Translations under genes and position numbers: made by a program
The notes under the pieces: generated by a model
What the model saw: only the letters and a program-made list of their open reading frames with translations
Database searches by the model: none
What the model was told of the DNA's origin: nothing
Shown: in pieces, positions 18,145 through 27,790 of the stretch
Numbering within the stretch: the stretch's first letter is position 1
Layout of the letters: every line of letters starts with the position of its first letter
DNA from: Arthrobacter sp. zg-Y844
GTDB taxonomy: Bacteria; Actinomycetota; Actinomycetes; Actinomycetales; Micrococcaceae
DNA length: 64,000 nt
Direction: 5' to 3'
Assembly (NCBI RefSeq): GCF_024385465.1
Contig: NZ_JANFLS010000001.1
Location: 1,116,001 to 1,180,000, forward strand

Positions 18145-19425
18145 TCAGGCCGCCCCCGCCGCGAAGAACAACTGTGCCACTGCGGCCAGGCGCCGGGGGT
18201 CCTGCACGCCTGCCATTTCCCGGGCCGAGTGCATGGAGAGTACGGGAATCCCGACATCCACGGTCCGGATGCCGAGCCGGGTTGCGGTCAGGGGTCCAAT
18301 GGTGGAGCCGCAGGGGACGGAGTTGTGGGAAACGAATTCCTGGTACGGCACCTCGGCGGCCGCACAGAGGCTCGCCCAGCGGGCCATGCCGGGGGCGTCG
18401 GTGGTGTAACGCTGGTTGGCGTTGATCTTCAGCAGCGGCCCGCCGTTGAGCACCGGGTGGTTGGCGGGATCATGCCGCTCCGCGTAGTTGGGGTGGACGG
18501 CGTGGCCGACATCCGCGGAAATACAGAAGGAGGCGGCCATCGCGCGGGCACGGTCCGCCGTCGTCGCGCCGAGTCCGTCACCGATCCGCAGCAGTACATC
18601 TTCGAGGAACGGGCAGGCAGCGCCGGACCGGCTGCCGCTGCCCACCTCTTCATGGTCGAACGCCGCGAGGACGGCAACCGGTGCGGTGGGCGCGACGTCG
18701 GCCGCGATAAGTGCGACGACGCCGGCGTGGACAGAGGAAAGGTTGTCCAGCCGCCCGGAGGCGAAGAACTCCCCCTCGGCGCCGAAAACCTGCGGTGCCT
18801 GGGTGTCGGCGGCAACGATGTCGTAGCCGCCGATCTCCTCCGGCGCCAGGCCGGCCTTGGCCGCCAGCAGAGCCACGAGGTCGGAGGTGGACGGGTCCCC
18901 CAGTCCCCAGACCGGGTTCATGTGCTGTTGTTTATCCAGCTTCAAGCCCTCATTCACGGCCCGGTCCAGGTGGATGGCCAGCTGCGGAAAGCGCATCAGC
19001 GGGCCGGTCTCCACGAGCCGCTCCTCGCCGGCCAGGGTGACCATCCGTCCGGCAAGCTGCAGCTCCCGGTCCAGCCAGGAGTTCAGCAGCGGGCCGCCGT
19101 AGACTTCGACGCCGGCCTGCAGCCAGCCGAGCCGTCCGGTGGTGGGCCGGGGCTTGAGCTTGAAGGACGGGGAATCGGTGTGGGTACCGAAGATCGAGAA
19201 CCCGGTGGCGGGGCCGGCGGCCTCAGGCGTGACCCAGGCGATGAATGCGCCGTCGCGCACCACAAAGAATTTTCCGGACGAGCGCGGGAAATCCCCGGTC
19301 TCGAGTACTTCCGTGAACCCTGCCTCCGCCAGGCGGCGCGCGCCTTCACGCGCCGCGTGGAAGCTGGAGGGTGAGGCGCTGACAAACGCGCCGAGGTCAT
19401 TTATGTGGGCCAATGCGTCAGACAT
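18145..19425 (-). CDS. M18 family aminopeptidase
   Basis: The protein (426 aa) is a metallo-aminopeptidase of family M18, normally a dodecameric cytoplasmic enzyme that removes N-terminal acidic or neutral residues. Metal-site motifs are all present: GTHTDSPSFKLKP (~residue 80), GRLDNLSSVHAGV (~220), AFDHEEVGS (~260), SADVGHAVHPNY and the final SMHSAREMAGV. ATG 19425 (MSDALAHINDLG) is the family-like start. It follows the ABC gene cluster but is separated from it by a strong hairpin. Confidence 0.9.
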   Translation of the reverse strand: MSDALAHINDLGAFVSASPSSFHAAREGARRLAEAGFTEVLETGDFPRSSGKFFVVRDGAFIAWVTPEAAGPATGFSIFGTHTDSPSFKLKPRPTTGRLGWLQAGVEVYGGPLLNSWLDRELQLAGRMVTLAGEERLVETGPLMRFPQLAIHLDRAVNEGLKLDKQQHMNPVWGLGDPSTSDLVALLAAKAGLAPEEIGGYDIVAADTQAPQVFGAEGEFFASGRLDNLSSVHAGVVALIAADVAPTAPVAVLAAFDHEEVGSGSRSGAACPFLEDVLLRIGDGLGATTADRARAMAASFCISADVGHAVHPNYAERHDPANHPVLNGGPLLKINANQRYTTDAPGMARWASLCAAAEVPYQEFVSHNSVPCGSTIGPLTATRLGIRTVDVGIPVLSMHSAREMAGVQDPRRLAAVAQLFFAAGAA

Positions 19426-19485
19426 GCTCCGATTCAACCAGAGCCCGCCGCCCCGGCGTAACCATCGGCCTTCCGGGACGTAAAG

Positions 19486-19514
19486 AACCCCCGGCAAGAC
19501 CATTGCCGGGGGTT
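19486..19514 (-). terminator. Terminator after the ABC-2 permease gene
   Basis: A 12-bp perfect stem (19486-19497 with 19503-19514) with a five-base loop sits between the permease stop at 19588 and the aminopeptidase start. It separates the two transcription units. Confidence 0.8.
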
Positions 19515-19587
19515 GTGGAGGTGATGTCCGGTGAAGGCGGGGGCGGCCGTTCTTCCGCCGCCGCCTTCACCGAAGTCCGGGTTTCCC

Positions 19588-20463
19588 TTAGACGTCGCGG
19601 CGCTTGGTGACGATCAGGGCAGCAATGAGCAGGACCACGGCCCAGGCCGCCAACACCAGGCCGCCCTGCAGCTGGGTCAGGGCCCCTTCGGCGGTGGCCC
19701 CGGCGGTGACCAGCTGGGTGCCGGCGTTGCTCGGCAGGAACCGCGCGGCGTCGGGGATCCAGTCGGCGATTCCCTGCACAATCTGAACCACCAGCGGCAG
19801 TACGAAGATGATGCCGATGGCGGTGACCACTCCCCCGGCGGTGTTGCGCAGCAGCGTGCCGATCGCCATCGAGAACACGGCGATCAGGGCCAGGCAGGTA
19901 CCGGTGTTCAGGATGCTGGCGAGAACGCCGTTGTCATCCAGCGACAGGCTGAGGTCCCCGCTGTCCAGGATTGGCTGTGCCACCAGGAAGGAAATGAAGG
20001 CGGCGCCGGCGCCGATGACGAAGGAGATCACGGCAATGACCAGGGCCTTGGCCAGCAGTGCGGGGATCCGCTTCGGGACCGCGCTGAACGTGGAGCGGAT
20101 CATGCCGGTGCCCCACTCCGAGGCGATCAGCACCACGCCCAGCGAAGCGATCAGCAGCTGGCCGAAGAACAGGCCGCTGGCGGGTATTTCAGGCACCAGA
20201 TCGGTGTATATCTTCGGATCGCCGAACGCCATGGCTTCTTCGGGGGTGCTCGCCGAGCTGATCATGTCCAGCACGGCCACCACCTGCCAGGCCGCCAGGG
20301 CGGCCAGGCCGACCATCACCACAACCGTGATGGCCAGCAGGATGACGGTGGAAGGTACGGTGTTGACCTTGATCCACTCGGATTTGAGGACCCGGCCGAA
20401 GTTGACACCGGAGCCGGTCGGGGCGGGCGCGCCGTGCTTGTTAGTTGATGTAGCAGTACTCAC
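19588..20463 (-). CDS. ABC-2 type transporter permease
   Basis: The protein (291 aa) begins with a polar ~30-residue segment, then VLKSEWIKVNTV, the usual opening of the actinobacterial ABC-2 permease group. One hydrophobic helix, a ~50-residue outer loop and five further helices follow, ending in the cytoplasmic TKRRDV. GTG 20463 lies four bases after the ATPase stop. It is the only permease next to the two paralogous ATPases at 20468 and 21534. Substrate unknown; an antibiotic- or peptide-export role is common for this class. Confidence 0.8.
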   Translation of the reverse strand: MSTATSTNKHGAPAPTGSGVNFGRVLKSEWIKVNTVPSTVILLAITVVVMVGLAALAAWQVVAVLDMISSASTPEEAMAFGDPKIYTDLVPEIPASGLFFGQLLIASLGVVLIASEWGTGMIRSTFSAVPKRIPALLAKALVIAVISFVIGAGAAFISFLVAQPILDSGDLSLSLDDNGVLASILNTGTCLALIAVFSMAIGTLLRNTAGGVVTAIGIIFVLPLVVQIVQGIADWIPDAARFLPSNAGTQLVTAGATAEGALTQLQGGLVLAAWAVVLLIAALIVTKRRDV

Positions 20464-20467
20464 GGTG

Positions 20468-21421
20468 CTAGTTCCCCTTCCCGGAGGCAGCGCCCGCAGG
20501 AACAAGGTCCTGCGGCAGGTCCTGAGACCGGTATTCGACGTCGTCGCGTGTCAGTTCCATGTAGGCGTCCTCGAGGGACACCTGCTGGGGTGTCAGTTCG
20601 TACACCAGGATCCGGCGTTCCAGTGCCGTTTCGGCGATCAGGCGCGGATCGGCGCCGGTGATCTCCAGCAGCCCGCCTTCCTTCTCCACACCGGCAACCC
20701 CGGGGCGGTTCAGGGCAAGCAACAGCTCCCGCGGGCTGTCCGTGCGGACAAGCGTGCGGACCTTGTCCTCTCCGGCGATGATTTCGCTGATGGGGGCGTC
20801 GGCGATGATCCTGCCGCGGCCGATCACGATGAGGTGATCTGCGGTCTGTGCCATTTCGCTCATGAGGTGCGAGGAAAGGAAGACCGTACGCCCCTCCGAT
20901 GCCAGCCCGCGGGCCAGGTGCCGCACCCAGAGCACTCCCTCGGGATCCAGGCCGTTGACAGGTTCGTCCAGGATGACCGTGTGCGGATCCCCCAGCAGCG
21001 CCACCGCGATGCCCAGCCGCTGGCCCATGCCCAGGGAGAAGCCGCCCACCCGCTTTTTCGCCACCGGAGAGAGGCCGGTGAGTTCAATGACCTCGTTGAT
21101 CCGCTTGGTTGAAATACCGTGGGTGGCTGCCATCGCCCGCAGATGGTTGTACGCGCTGCGCTTGGTGTGCACGGCCTTCGCATCCAGCAGCGCTCCCACC
21201 TCGCGAAGCGGCGCCTTGTGCTGGGCGTAGGGCTTGCCGTTGACCAGAACCTTGCCGGCGGTGGGCCGGTCCAGGCCCACGATCATGCGCATGGTGGTGG
21301 ATTTACCGGCCCCGTTCGGGCCCAGGAAGCCGGTGACTTTGCCCGGCTGGACAGTAAAGGAAACATTATCGACGGCTGTTTTTCCGCCGTAGCGCTTGGA
21401 GAGGCCGGATGCCTCGATCAT
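20468..21421 (-). CDS. ABC transporter ATP-binding protein (paralogue 1)
   Basis: The protein (317 aa) has Walker A GPNGAGKST (~residue 35), signature FSLGMGQRL (~130; a variant of LSGGQ), Walker B HTVILDEPVNGLDPEG (~155) and H-loop SSHLMSEM. A C-terminal ~85-residue regulatory part follows. It powers an exporter with the permease at 19588, with which it is coupled. It is about two-thirds identical by eye to the ATPase at 21534, including the start context, so the pair arose by tandem duplication. Confidence 0.9.
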   Translation of the reverse strand: MIEASGLSKRYGGKTAVDNVSFTVQPGKVTGFLGPNGAGKSTTMRMIVGLDRPTAGKVLVNGKPYAQHKAPLREVGALLDAKAVHTKRSAYNHLRAMAATHGISTKRINEVIELTGLSPVAKKRVGGFSLGMGQRLGIAVALLGDPHTVILDEPVNGLDPEGVLWVRHLARGLASEGRTVFLSSHLMSEMAQTADHLIVIGRGRIIADAPISEIIAGEDKVRTLVRTDSPRELLLALNRPGVAGVEKEGGLLEITGADPRLIAETALERRILVYELTPQQVSLEDAYMELTRDDVEYRSQDLPQDLVPAGAASGKGN

Positions 21422-21533
21422 GGGTGATCCTCACGTTGGGAAGCAAAAGCTGGGGGGCTACCTCCACCATAGAGGGCCGGCGCCGCAACGGGACCGGTCC
21501 AAGGGATGAATCAGGGGTCCCCCTTAGGGATGA

Positions 21534-22463
21534 CTAGGGGTTTCCCCGACCCTGCCCGATGTCCCGGGATTGGTACTCGACCTCTCCTCGGGTCAACTCC
21601 ATATAGGCGTCCTCCAGGGATGCCTGCAGCGGGGTCAGCTCCGTGACCAGGATCCGCCGTGACAGCGCGGCTTCGGCAATCCCGCGGGCGGACAGCCCGA
21701 GGATTTCGAGCTGGCCCGGTGCCGGCCGGCGTATTTCCACGCCGTCAGAACCTATTGCGGCCGCCAGGGCATCGACGTCGTCCGCGCGCACCAGGGTGCG
21801 TTCACGCCCGCTGCCGGCGAGGACCTGGTCCATGGGTGCGTCCGCCAGGATCCTGCCGCGGCCGATCACGATCAGGTGGTCGGCGGTCACTGCCATTTCG
21901 CTCATCAAGTGCGAGGAAATGAACACCGTGCGGCCCTCCGCGGCCAGGCCCCTGGCAAGATGCCGGACCCACTGCACGCCTTCCGGGTCCAGTCCGTTGA
22001 CCGGCTCGTCGAAGATAAGCGTGCGGGGGTCTCCCAGCAACGCCGCGGCGATTCCCAGCCGCTGGCCCATCCCCATGGAGAAACCGCCCACGCGTTTGTT
22101 GGCCGCCGCTCCGAGGCCCGTCAGTTCGATGACCTCGGTGATGCGTTCCCTGGGAATGCCGTGGCTGGCGGCGAGCGCCCGCAGATGGTTGTATGCCGTC
22201 CGCTTAGGGTGGACCGCCTTTGCCTCCAGGAGCGCACCGACCTCCCGCAGGGGCGCCTTATGGTCGGCGTAGGGCCGTCCGTTGACCTCCACACTGCCGG
22301 CGGTTGGATGGTCGAGCCCCATGATCATGCGCATGGTGGTCGACTTGCCGGCCCCGTTCGGGCCGAGGAAGCCGGTGACCTTGCCGGGCTGGACATCGAA
22401 GGAGATGCCGTCGACGGCAGTCTTGCCGCCGAAGACCTTGGCGAGGCTGCGGGCCTCAATCAT
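21534..22463 (-). CDS. ABC transporter ATP-binding protein (paralogue 2, no adjacent dedicated permease)
   Basis: The protein (309 aa) shows Walker A GPNGAGKST, signature FSMGMGQRL, Walker B TLIFDEPVNGLDPEG and SSHLMSEM, in the same order as the neighbour at 20468. Both ends (ALRVD-like centre, ELTPLQASLEDAYMELTR) match the neighbour closely. No membrane partner follows it directly. It either shares the permease at 19588 or works with the DrrB-like permease just upstream at 22497. A 112-bp gap separates it from the other ATPase. Confidence 0.88.
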   Translation of the reverse strand: MIEARSLAKVFGGKTAVDGISFDVQPGKVTGFLGPNGAGKSTTMRMIMGLDHPTAGSVEVNGRPYADHKAPLREVGALLEAKAVHPKRTAYNHLRALAASHGIPRERITEVIELTGLGAAANKRVGGFSMGMGQRLGIAAALLGDPRTLIFDEPVNGLDPEGVQWVRHLARGLAAEGRTVFISSHLMSEMAVTADHLIVIGRGRILADAPMDQVLAGSGRERTLVRADDVDALAAAIGSDGVEIRRPAPGQLEILGLSARGIAEAALSRRILVTELTPLQASLEDAYMELTRGEVEYQSRDIGQGRGNP

Positions 22464-22496
22464 GGTTGATCCTCGTTTCCGAAGGGCTCCGCCCCG

Positions 22497-23339
22497 CTAC
22501 CGGGAGCTGATCGACTCAAACTTCCGTACCGCCAGCGGGACGAAGACGACGAGCATCACGACCGCGCCGATCACCACCGTGGCAACGGCGTTCTGCATCG
22601 GCCAGGTGTCCGGCACCGGGGCGGTGCCGAGGTTGCCGAACAGTTCGCGCACGGCCTGCACGAGTGCCGAGACCGGGTTCCAGTCCGCAAAAGCCTCCAG
22701 CGGGCCGGGGAGGGTGGAACTCTGCACGAATGCGTTGGAGATAAAGGTGATCGGAAACAGGATCATAAAGGACGCGTTGTTGATTGTCTCCGGTGAACGC
22801 ACCGACATACCGAGCAGGGCCATGACCCAGCTGAAGGCGTAGGAGAACAGCAGCAGCAGGGCGATGGCGGCCGCGAACCGGCCGGGCGTGGAGTTCACCC
22901 GCCAGCCCACCAGCAGGCCGGTACCCATCATGATGAGCATGGAGATCCCGTTGAGCGCCAGGTCGGCGTTGGTCCTGCCGATCAGCACCGCGGACGGGCT
23001 CATCGGCAGGGTCCGGAAGCGGTCAATGATCCCCTCCTTCAGGTCCTGCGCCATGGCGGAGCCGGAGAACGTGGACCCGAACACCACGGTTTGGGCGAAG
23101 ATGCCCGCCATCAGGAACTGGGTGTAATCCGTCCCCGCAACGGCAATGGACCCGCCGTAGACCTGGCTGAACAGCAGCACGAACATGATCGGCTGCAGCA
23201 CCGCGAAGATGATCATGTCCGGGGACCGCTTGATCTTGATCAGGTTCCGTTTGGTGACGGTCCACCCGTCCCCTGCCCACCGTGCCGGAAGACTGGGGGT
23301 GCCGGTTCGGATGCCGGTTGCGGATACTGCCGCGCTCAT
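22497..23339 (-). CDS. ABC-2 permease, DrrB-like
   Basis: The protein (280 aa) has six predicted helices and the ABC-2 family signature region around residues 95-150 (AMAQDLKEGIIDRFRTLPMS, then a hydrophobic helix). That charged segment is the typical DrrB/NodJ cytoplasmic loop. Its ATG overlaps the stop of the DrrA-like ATPase by four bases, so the pair is translationally coupled. Export of a hydrophobic drug or lipid is the usual role. Confidence 0.88.
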   Translation of the reverse strand: MSAAVSATGIRTGTPSLPARWAGDGWTVTKRNLIKIKRSPDMIIFAVLQPIMFVLLFSQVYGGSIAVAGTDYTQFLMAGIFAQTVVFGSTFSGSAMAQDLKEGIIDRFRTLPMSPSAVLIGRTNADLALNGISMLIMMGTGLLVGWRVNSTPGRFAAAIALLLLFSYAFSWVMALLGMSVRSPETINNASFMILFPITFISNAFVQSSTLPGPLEAFADWNPVSALVQAVRELFGNLGTAPVPDTWPMQNAVATVVIGAVVMLVVFVPLAVRKFESISSR

Positions 23340-24343
23340 CGGCGTGCCTCCTCTTTCTCCGTTTCGCTGTCCTCTGCGGTCGGCTTGCCGGTGAGCTGCA
23401 GGAAGACGTCGTCCAGGGTGGGGCGGCGGATGCCGGCGTCGTGCAGTTCGATGCCGCCGGCCTCCAGCTCGGACAGGATGCGCTGGAGCGCTGCGGGACC
23501 GTCGACGACGGCGACCTCCAGGGTCCGGCCGTCGCCGGAAACGTGCGGATCGCCCGAACCGTGCCGGCCCAGGATGGTCAGCGCTGCGTCAGCGTCCTCC
23601 TGGCGGTGCAGGGCCACCGCCACTCGGTGCCCGCCTATCTGTGCCTTCAGGTCATCCGAGGTCCCCTCGGCGATAACCTTCCCCTCATCGATCACGGCCA
23701 CCTTGTCTGCCAGCTGGTCCGCTTCCTCCAGGTACTGGGTGGTCAGCAGCAGGGTGGTTCCCCGGGCCACGAGGTCGGTGATGACGCCCCACAGCGCGAT
23801 CCGGGACCGCGGATCCAGCCCCGTTGTCGGTTCGTCCAGGAACAGGACCCGGGGTTGGTTCACCAGCGCGCCGGCGAGATCCAGGCGGCGGCGCATGCCG
23901 CCGGAATAGCCCTTGACCGGCCGGTTGCCGGCGTCGGAAAGCTCGAACATGTCGATAAGTTCGATCGCCCGTTCCTTCGCGCGCCGGGCAGGCAGGTGGT
24001 ACAGATGCCCCACCATGTCCAGGTTTTCGATACCGGTGAGGTTTTCGTCCACGGCGGAGTACTGGCCGGACACTCCAATGACCCGGCGTACTTCTTTGGG
24101 GTTGGAGAGAACGTCTATGCCGTCAATGACGGCTGTGCCCGAATCGGGCCGGATCAGGGTGGTGAGGACCTTGACGGCAGTCGTTTTCCCGGCCCCGTTG
24201 GGGCCCAGCAAAGCGGTCACCGTTCCTTCAGGGACAGTGATATCCAGTCCGTCCAGGGCATGCACGGGACCGGATTTCGAGGAGTAGACCTTGGTCAGCC
24301 CCTCGGCGGAAATCAACGGCGTGGACTGTGGTGAAAAGGACAT
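23336..24343 (-). CDS. ABC ATPase, DrrA-like (daunorubicin-resistance type)
   Basis: The protein (335 aa) contains Walker A GPNGAGKTT (~residue 47), signature YSGGMRRRLDLA (~145), Walker B VLFLDEPTTGLDPRSR and H-loop TTQYLEEADQL, and the DrrA-type C-terminal extension ending at ~residue 320 (RRPTLDDVFLQLTG). It should drive export through the DrrB-like permease encoded immediately downstream. The start ATG 24343 is the first good start; a promoter is presumably in the 66-bp gap to the MFS gene. Confidence 0.9.
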   Translation of the reverse strand: MSFSPQSTPLISAEGLTKVYSSKSGPVHALDGLDITVPEGTVTALLGPNGAGKTTAVKVLTTLIRPDSGTAVIDGIDVLSNPKEVRRVIGVSGQYSAVDENLTGIENLDMVGHLYHLPARRAKERAIELIDMFELSDAGNRPVKGYSGGMRRRLDLAGALVNQPRVLFLDEPTTGLDPRSRIALWGVITDLVARGTTLLLTTQYLEEADQLADKVAVIDEGKVIAEGTSDDLKAQIGGHRVAVALHRQEDADAALTILGRHGSGDPHVSGDGRTLEVAVVDGPAALQRILSELEAGGIELHDAGIRRPTLDDVFLQLTGKPTAEDSETEKEEARR

Positions 24344-24409
24344 GGGTCGAGGGTAGGACCGGGAAGGGCCCCCGCGCCCGTGCTTTGCGGACAGAAACGG
24401 TCCGCAGCT

Positions 24410-25642
24410 TTAGGCGGGTTCAGACTCGGCCTTCTGCTCGGCGGCGGCCGGAGCAAAAGCAATGGAAACCAGCATGGCTGCGCCCACCACCAGCAGGGCG
24501 TTGCGTATGCCCCAGTGTTCGCCCAGGAAACCCAGCACCGGCGGTCCGACGAAGAAGGCCATGTAGCCGATGGTGGACACCACCGATACCCGGCCCGCGG
24601 CATGGACCGGATCTTCCCCCGCGGCAGACATGCCCATCGGGAAGCCCAGGGCCGCACCGATGCCCCACAGCACGGCGCCGAGGGCGGCGAGACCGAGGTT
24701 CGGGGCGAAAACGAAGAGCAGCAGTCCGGCCAGGGAGGCGCTCATGCACACCCGCAGCGCCGGTACGCGGCCCATCCGGTCGATCAGCCGGGCACCGAAC
24801 CAGCGGGTAAGGGTCATGGCTGCCACGAAGACGCCGAACATCACGGCGCCGGCGGACTCACTGGTGCCCAGTCCGTCCACGGTCGCCTTGGCAACCCAGT
24901 CATTTGCCGCACCTTCGGTGAGGGCTGCGCCCATGACGACGACGCCGATCAGCAGCGTCCTGCCCTCCCGCCAGGCACCGAACCGGGAGGGTTTAGCCGT
25001 CGCGTCGGCGCCGTGGCCTGCAGATGCGTGCGGCAACTGGAGGAAGTTCCGCGGCACGATCAGCACCGCCACGCAGACCACCGTCAGGATGCCCAGCAGA
25101 TGCAGGGACAGCGAGATTCCCGCCCAGGAGAGCAGCGCACCGATCATGGCACCCACAAACGCCCCGGCGCTGAAGGCGCCGTGGAACTTGGGCATCACCG
25201 TCCGGCCCACCCGGCGTTCGACGTCGGCCCCCTCCAGGTTCATGGCGACATCCCAGCCGGCAATGCCGACGCCGAAGACCAGCAGACCGGCGCCGGTCAG
25301 CGGAATCGACCCCAGGCTGAGTCCGGCGGCGATGACGAGGGAGGCTATCGACGTCGTAATTCCACCGGCGCGCACGGTGCCTGCGGTGCCGATGCGCTGC
25401 GCCACCGAACCGGCCAGCGGCAGCGCGGCCACGGATCCGATGGCCGAGAACAGCAGGAGCAGGCCAACACCGGCGGCACCGATCCCCAAATCCTCTGCGG
25501 CGGCCGGAATGCGGGCTGCCCAGCTGGCAAACACCAAGCCGTTGAGCCCGAAGATCACGAAGACGGCGATGAGTGCCTTATTCACTCCGGTTTCATGGCG
25601 GAGGGCGGCATCATTCAGGGGCTGCGCACTGTTTTCGTTCAC
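24410..25642 (-). CDS. MFS transporter
   Basis: A 12-helix major facilitator (410 aa) starting at GTG 25642. Helix 1 includes FGLNGLVFASWAARIPAAAEDLG, and motif-A-like residues occur after helix 2 (SVAQRIGTA) and after helix 8 (ARLIDRMGRVPALR). It resembles the YbjJ-like/fucose-permease-like group; substrate unknown. It lies 14 bases after the ABC-F gene, so the two may be co-transcribed. Confidence 0.8.
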   Translation of the reverse strand: MNENSAQPLNDAALRHETGVNKALIAVFVIFGLNGLVFASWAARIPAAAEDLGIGAAGVGLLLLFSAIGSVAALPLAGSVAQRIGTAGTVRAGGITTSIASLVIAAGLSLGSIPLTGAGLLVFGVGIAGWDVAMNLEGADVERRVGRTVMPKFHGAFSAGAFVGAMIGALLSWAGISLSLHLLGILTVVCVAVLIVPRNFLQLPHASAGHGADATAKPSRFGAWREGRTLLIGVVVMGAALTEGAANDWVAKATVDGLGTSESAGAVMFGVFVAAMTLTRWFGARLIDRMGRVPALRVCMSASLAGLLLFVFAPNLGLAALGAVLWGIGAALGFPMGMSAAGEDPVHAAGRVSVVSTIGYMAFFVGPPVLGFLGEHWGIRNALLVVGAAMLVSIAFAPAAAEQKAESEPA

Positions 25643-25656
25643 GCCAGTATTGTCCC

Positions 25657-27339
25657 CTACCGCACGCGCTCCACGCGTTTCTCGTCCCAGACCGGCGTCT
25701 CGGACTCGTAGACCCTGCCGTCGGAGCCGAACACCAGGAACCGGTCGAAGCTGCGGGCAAACCAGCGGTCGTGGGTGACCGCCAGGACGGTCCCCTCGAA
25801 CGCGTCAATGGCCTTTTCCAGCGCCTCGGCCGAGTGCAGGTCCAGGTTGTCGGTGGGCTCATCCAGCAGGAGCAGGGTGGCGCCGGACAGCTCCAGGAGC
25901 AGGATCTGCATCCTCGCCTGCTGGCCGCCGGAGAGCGACTCGAACTTCTGCTCCGAAGACGAGGCCAGCCCGTAGCGGTCCAGGGCGCCCGCGGCTGCTT
26001 CGCGGCCCAGCCCGGACCGGTGTTCGTCGCCGCGGTGCAGGATGTCCAGCAGGGTCCGTTCGGCCAGGTCCGGGCGCATCATGGTCTGGGCGAAGAACCC
26101 GGGCCGGATGCGGGCACCCAGCTTCACCGAGCCGGCATGCGGCACCGGGGCGAGCTCCACCTCCGACACCGGCTCGTGTTCCCGGTCCGGATCGCTGCCG
26201 CCCAGGGCCAGCAGGCGCAGGAAGTGGGATTTTCCGGAGCCGTTGGAGCCGAGCACCCCCACCCGGTCGCCGAACCAGATCTCGGTACTGAACGGTTTCA
26301 TCAGGCCGGTCAGTTCCAGCTTCTCGGCGACGACGGCGCGCTTGGCCGTGCGGCCGCCGCGCAGCCGCATCTTGACGTTCTGTTCCACCGGCAGGGCCTC
26401 CGGCGGCCCGGCTTCCAGGAACTTGGCCAGCCGGGTCTGGGCGGCGTGATAGCGGTTGGCCATGTCGGAGCGGAACGCGGCCTTGTTCTTGTACATGTTG
26501 ACGAGTTCCTTGAGCTTGAGATGCTCCTCGTCCCACCGCCGGCGCAGTTCCTCGAACCGGGCGTTGCGGTCTTCCCTGGCCTTGACGTAGCTGCCGAATG
26601 CGCCGCCGTGGATCCATGCGGAGGCGCCGTTGATGCCCGGCTCCAGGGTCACGATGCGGGTGGCGGCGTTGTCCAGCAGCTCCCGGTCGTGGCTGACGAA
26701 CAGCACGGACTTCTTGGAGGCGGCGAGTTTTCCTTCGAGCCAGCGTTTGCCGGGCACGTCGAGGTAGTTGTCCGGTTCATCCAGGAGCAGGAGCTCGTCG
26801 GGGCCGGCGAAAAGCGCTTCCAGGACCAGCCGCTTCTGCTCGCCGCCGGAAAGGGTGGCGGCCTTGCGGTACTGCGCCCGGTCGAAGGGCAGCCCGAGCG
26901 CCGCCATGGTCACCTCGTCCCAGACGGTCTCCTGCTCGTACCCGCCGACGTCGCCCCATTCGGTGATGGCGGTGGCGTAGCGCATCTGGGTGGGCTCGTC
27001 GTCGTGCTCCATCATGGCCAGCTCGGCGGCGTCCACTTCGCGGGCAGCGGCAGCAAGTGCCGGCGGCGCGGCCGAGACGAGCAGGTCGCGGACCGTGCTG
27101 TCATCCCGGACCTGCCCGACGAACTGGCGCATGATGCCCATGTTCCCGGACCGGGAAACCGTGCCCTCGTCCGGCATCAGGTCACCGGCGATGATTCGGA
27201 GCAGGGTGGTTTTTCCGGTGCCGTTGGGGCCGATCAGAGCGGTCTTGTGCCCGTCGCCGACCTTGAAGCTGACGCCGTTGAGCAGCTGCCGTCCGTCGGA
27301 GAGGAAATAGTCAATGTTGGATACGTCGAGGTGCGCCAC
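25657..27339 (-). CDS. ABC-F family ATPase
   Basis: The protein (560 aa) has two ABC ATPase domains and no membrane segment. Domain 1 has GPNGTGKTT (~residue 40), LSGGEQKRL (~160) and LLLDEPDNYLD. A charged helical interdomain linker (~residues 240-300) follows. Domain 2 has GSNGSGKSH (~345), LSGGQQARM (~455) and LLLDEPTDNLDL. ABC-F proteins bind the ribosomal E site and act in translation quality control or antibiotic protection. GTG 27339 follows GGAAGATGGG. It is divergent from and close to the ABM gene (101 bp). Confidence 0.9.
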   Translation of the reverse strand: MAHLDVSNIDYFLSDGRQLLNGVSFKVGDGHKTALIGPNGTGKTTLLRIIAGDLMPDEGTVSRSGNMGIMRQFVGQVRDDSTVRDLLVSAAPPALAAAAREVDAAELAMMEHDDEPTQMRYATAITEWGDVGGYEQETVWDEVTMAALGLPFDRAQYRKAATLSGGEQKRLVLEALFAGPDELLLLDEPDNYLDVPGKRWLEGKLAASKKSVLFVSHDRELLDNAATRIVTLEPGINGASAWIHGGAFGSYVKAREDRNARFEELRRRWDEEHLKLKELVNMYKNKAAFRSDMANRYHAAQTRLAKFLEAGPPEALPVEQNVKMRLRGGRTAKRAVVAEKLELTGLMKPFSTEIWFGDRVGVLGSNGSGKSHFLRLLALGGSDPDREHEPVSEVELAPVPHAGSVKLGARIRPGFFAQTMMRPDLAERTLLDILHRGDEHRSGLGREAAAGALDRYGLASSSEQKFESLSGGQQARMQILLLELSGATLLLLDEPTDNLDLHSAEALEKAIDAFEGTVLAVTHDRWFARSFDRFLVFGSDGRVYESETPVWDEKRVERVR

Positions 27340-27439
27340 GTACCCATCTTCCCATCCTTCCGTCCCTCCCTCCGGTGGCCCGGTGCCGCCGTCGGGGCAT
27401 ACGATGAAAACCCCGAGAATCAGCGAAAGCAGGACTGAA

Positions 27440-27760
27440 ATGATCTTCATAACCGTCAAGTTCCTCGTCAAGCCCGAGTGGACCGAGCGCTGGCCGGAAC
27501 TGACCGCCGGCTTCACCGAAGCCACCCGGGCCGAGCCGGGGAACCTCTGGTTCGACTGGTCCCGGAGCCTGGAAAACCCCAACGAGTTTGTCCTCGTGGA
27601 GGCGTTCAAGGACGATGCCGCGGCCGCCCACGTCCAGAGCGACCACTTCCAGCAGGCCATGAAGGACATGGTCCCGGCGCTGGTGGAAACCCCGAAGATC
27701 ATCAACACCGTCATTGAGGGCGAAGAATGGTCCCGGATGGGTGAGCTGACGGTCGAATAG
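27440..27760 (+). CDS. Antibiotic biosynthesis monooxygenase (ABM) domain protein
   Basis: The protein (106 aa) is a single ABM ferredoxin-like module: FITVKFLVKPEWTERW, then EPGNLWFDWSRSLENPNEFVLVEAF and HVQSDHFQQAM. YgiN-like and quinol monooxygenase relatives oxidise quinols or small aromatics without cofactor and act as dimers. ATG 27440 is the conserved start. It stands alone between an ABC-F gene and a convergent membrane-protein gene. Substrate unknown. Confidence 0.85.
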   Translation: MIFITVKFLVKPEWTERWPELTAGFTEATRAEPGNLWFDWSRSLENPNEFVLVEAFKDDAAAAHVQSDHFQQAMKDMVPALVETPKIINTVIEGEEWSRMGELTVE

Positions 27761-27790
27761 GGCCGCTTTTCGTCCGGAGCCGGAGTGCTG

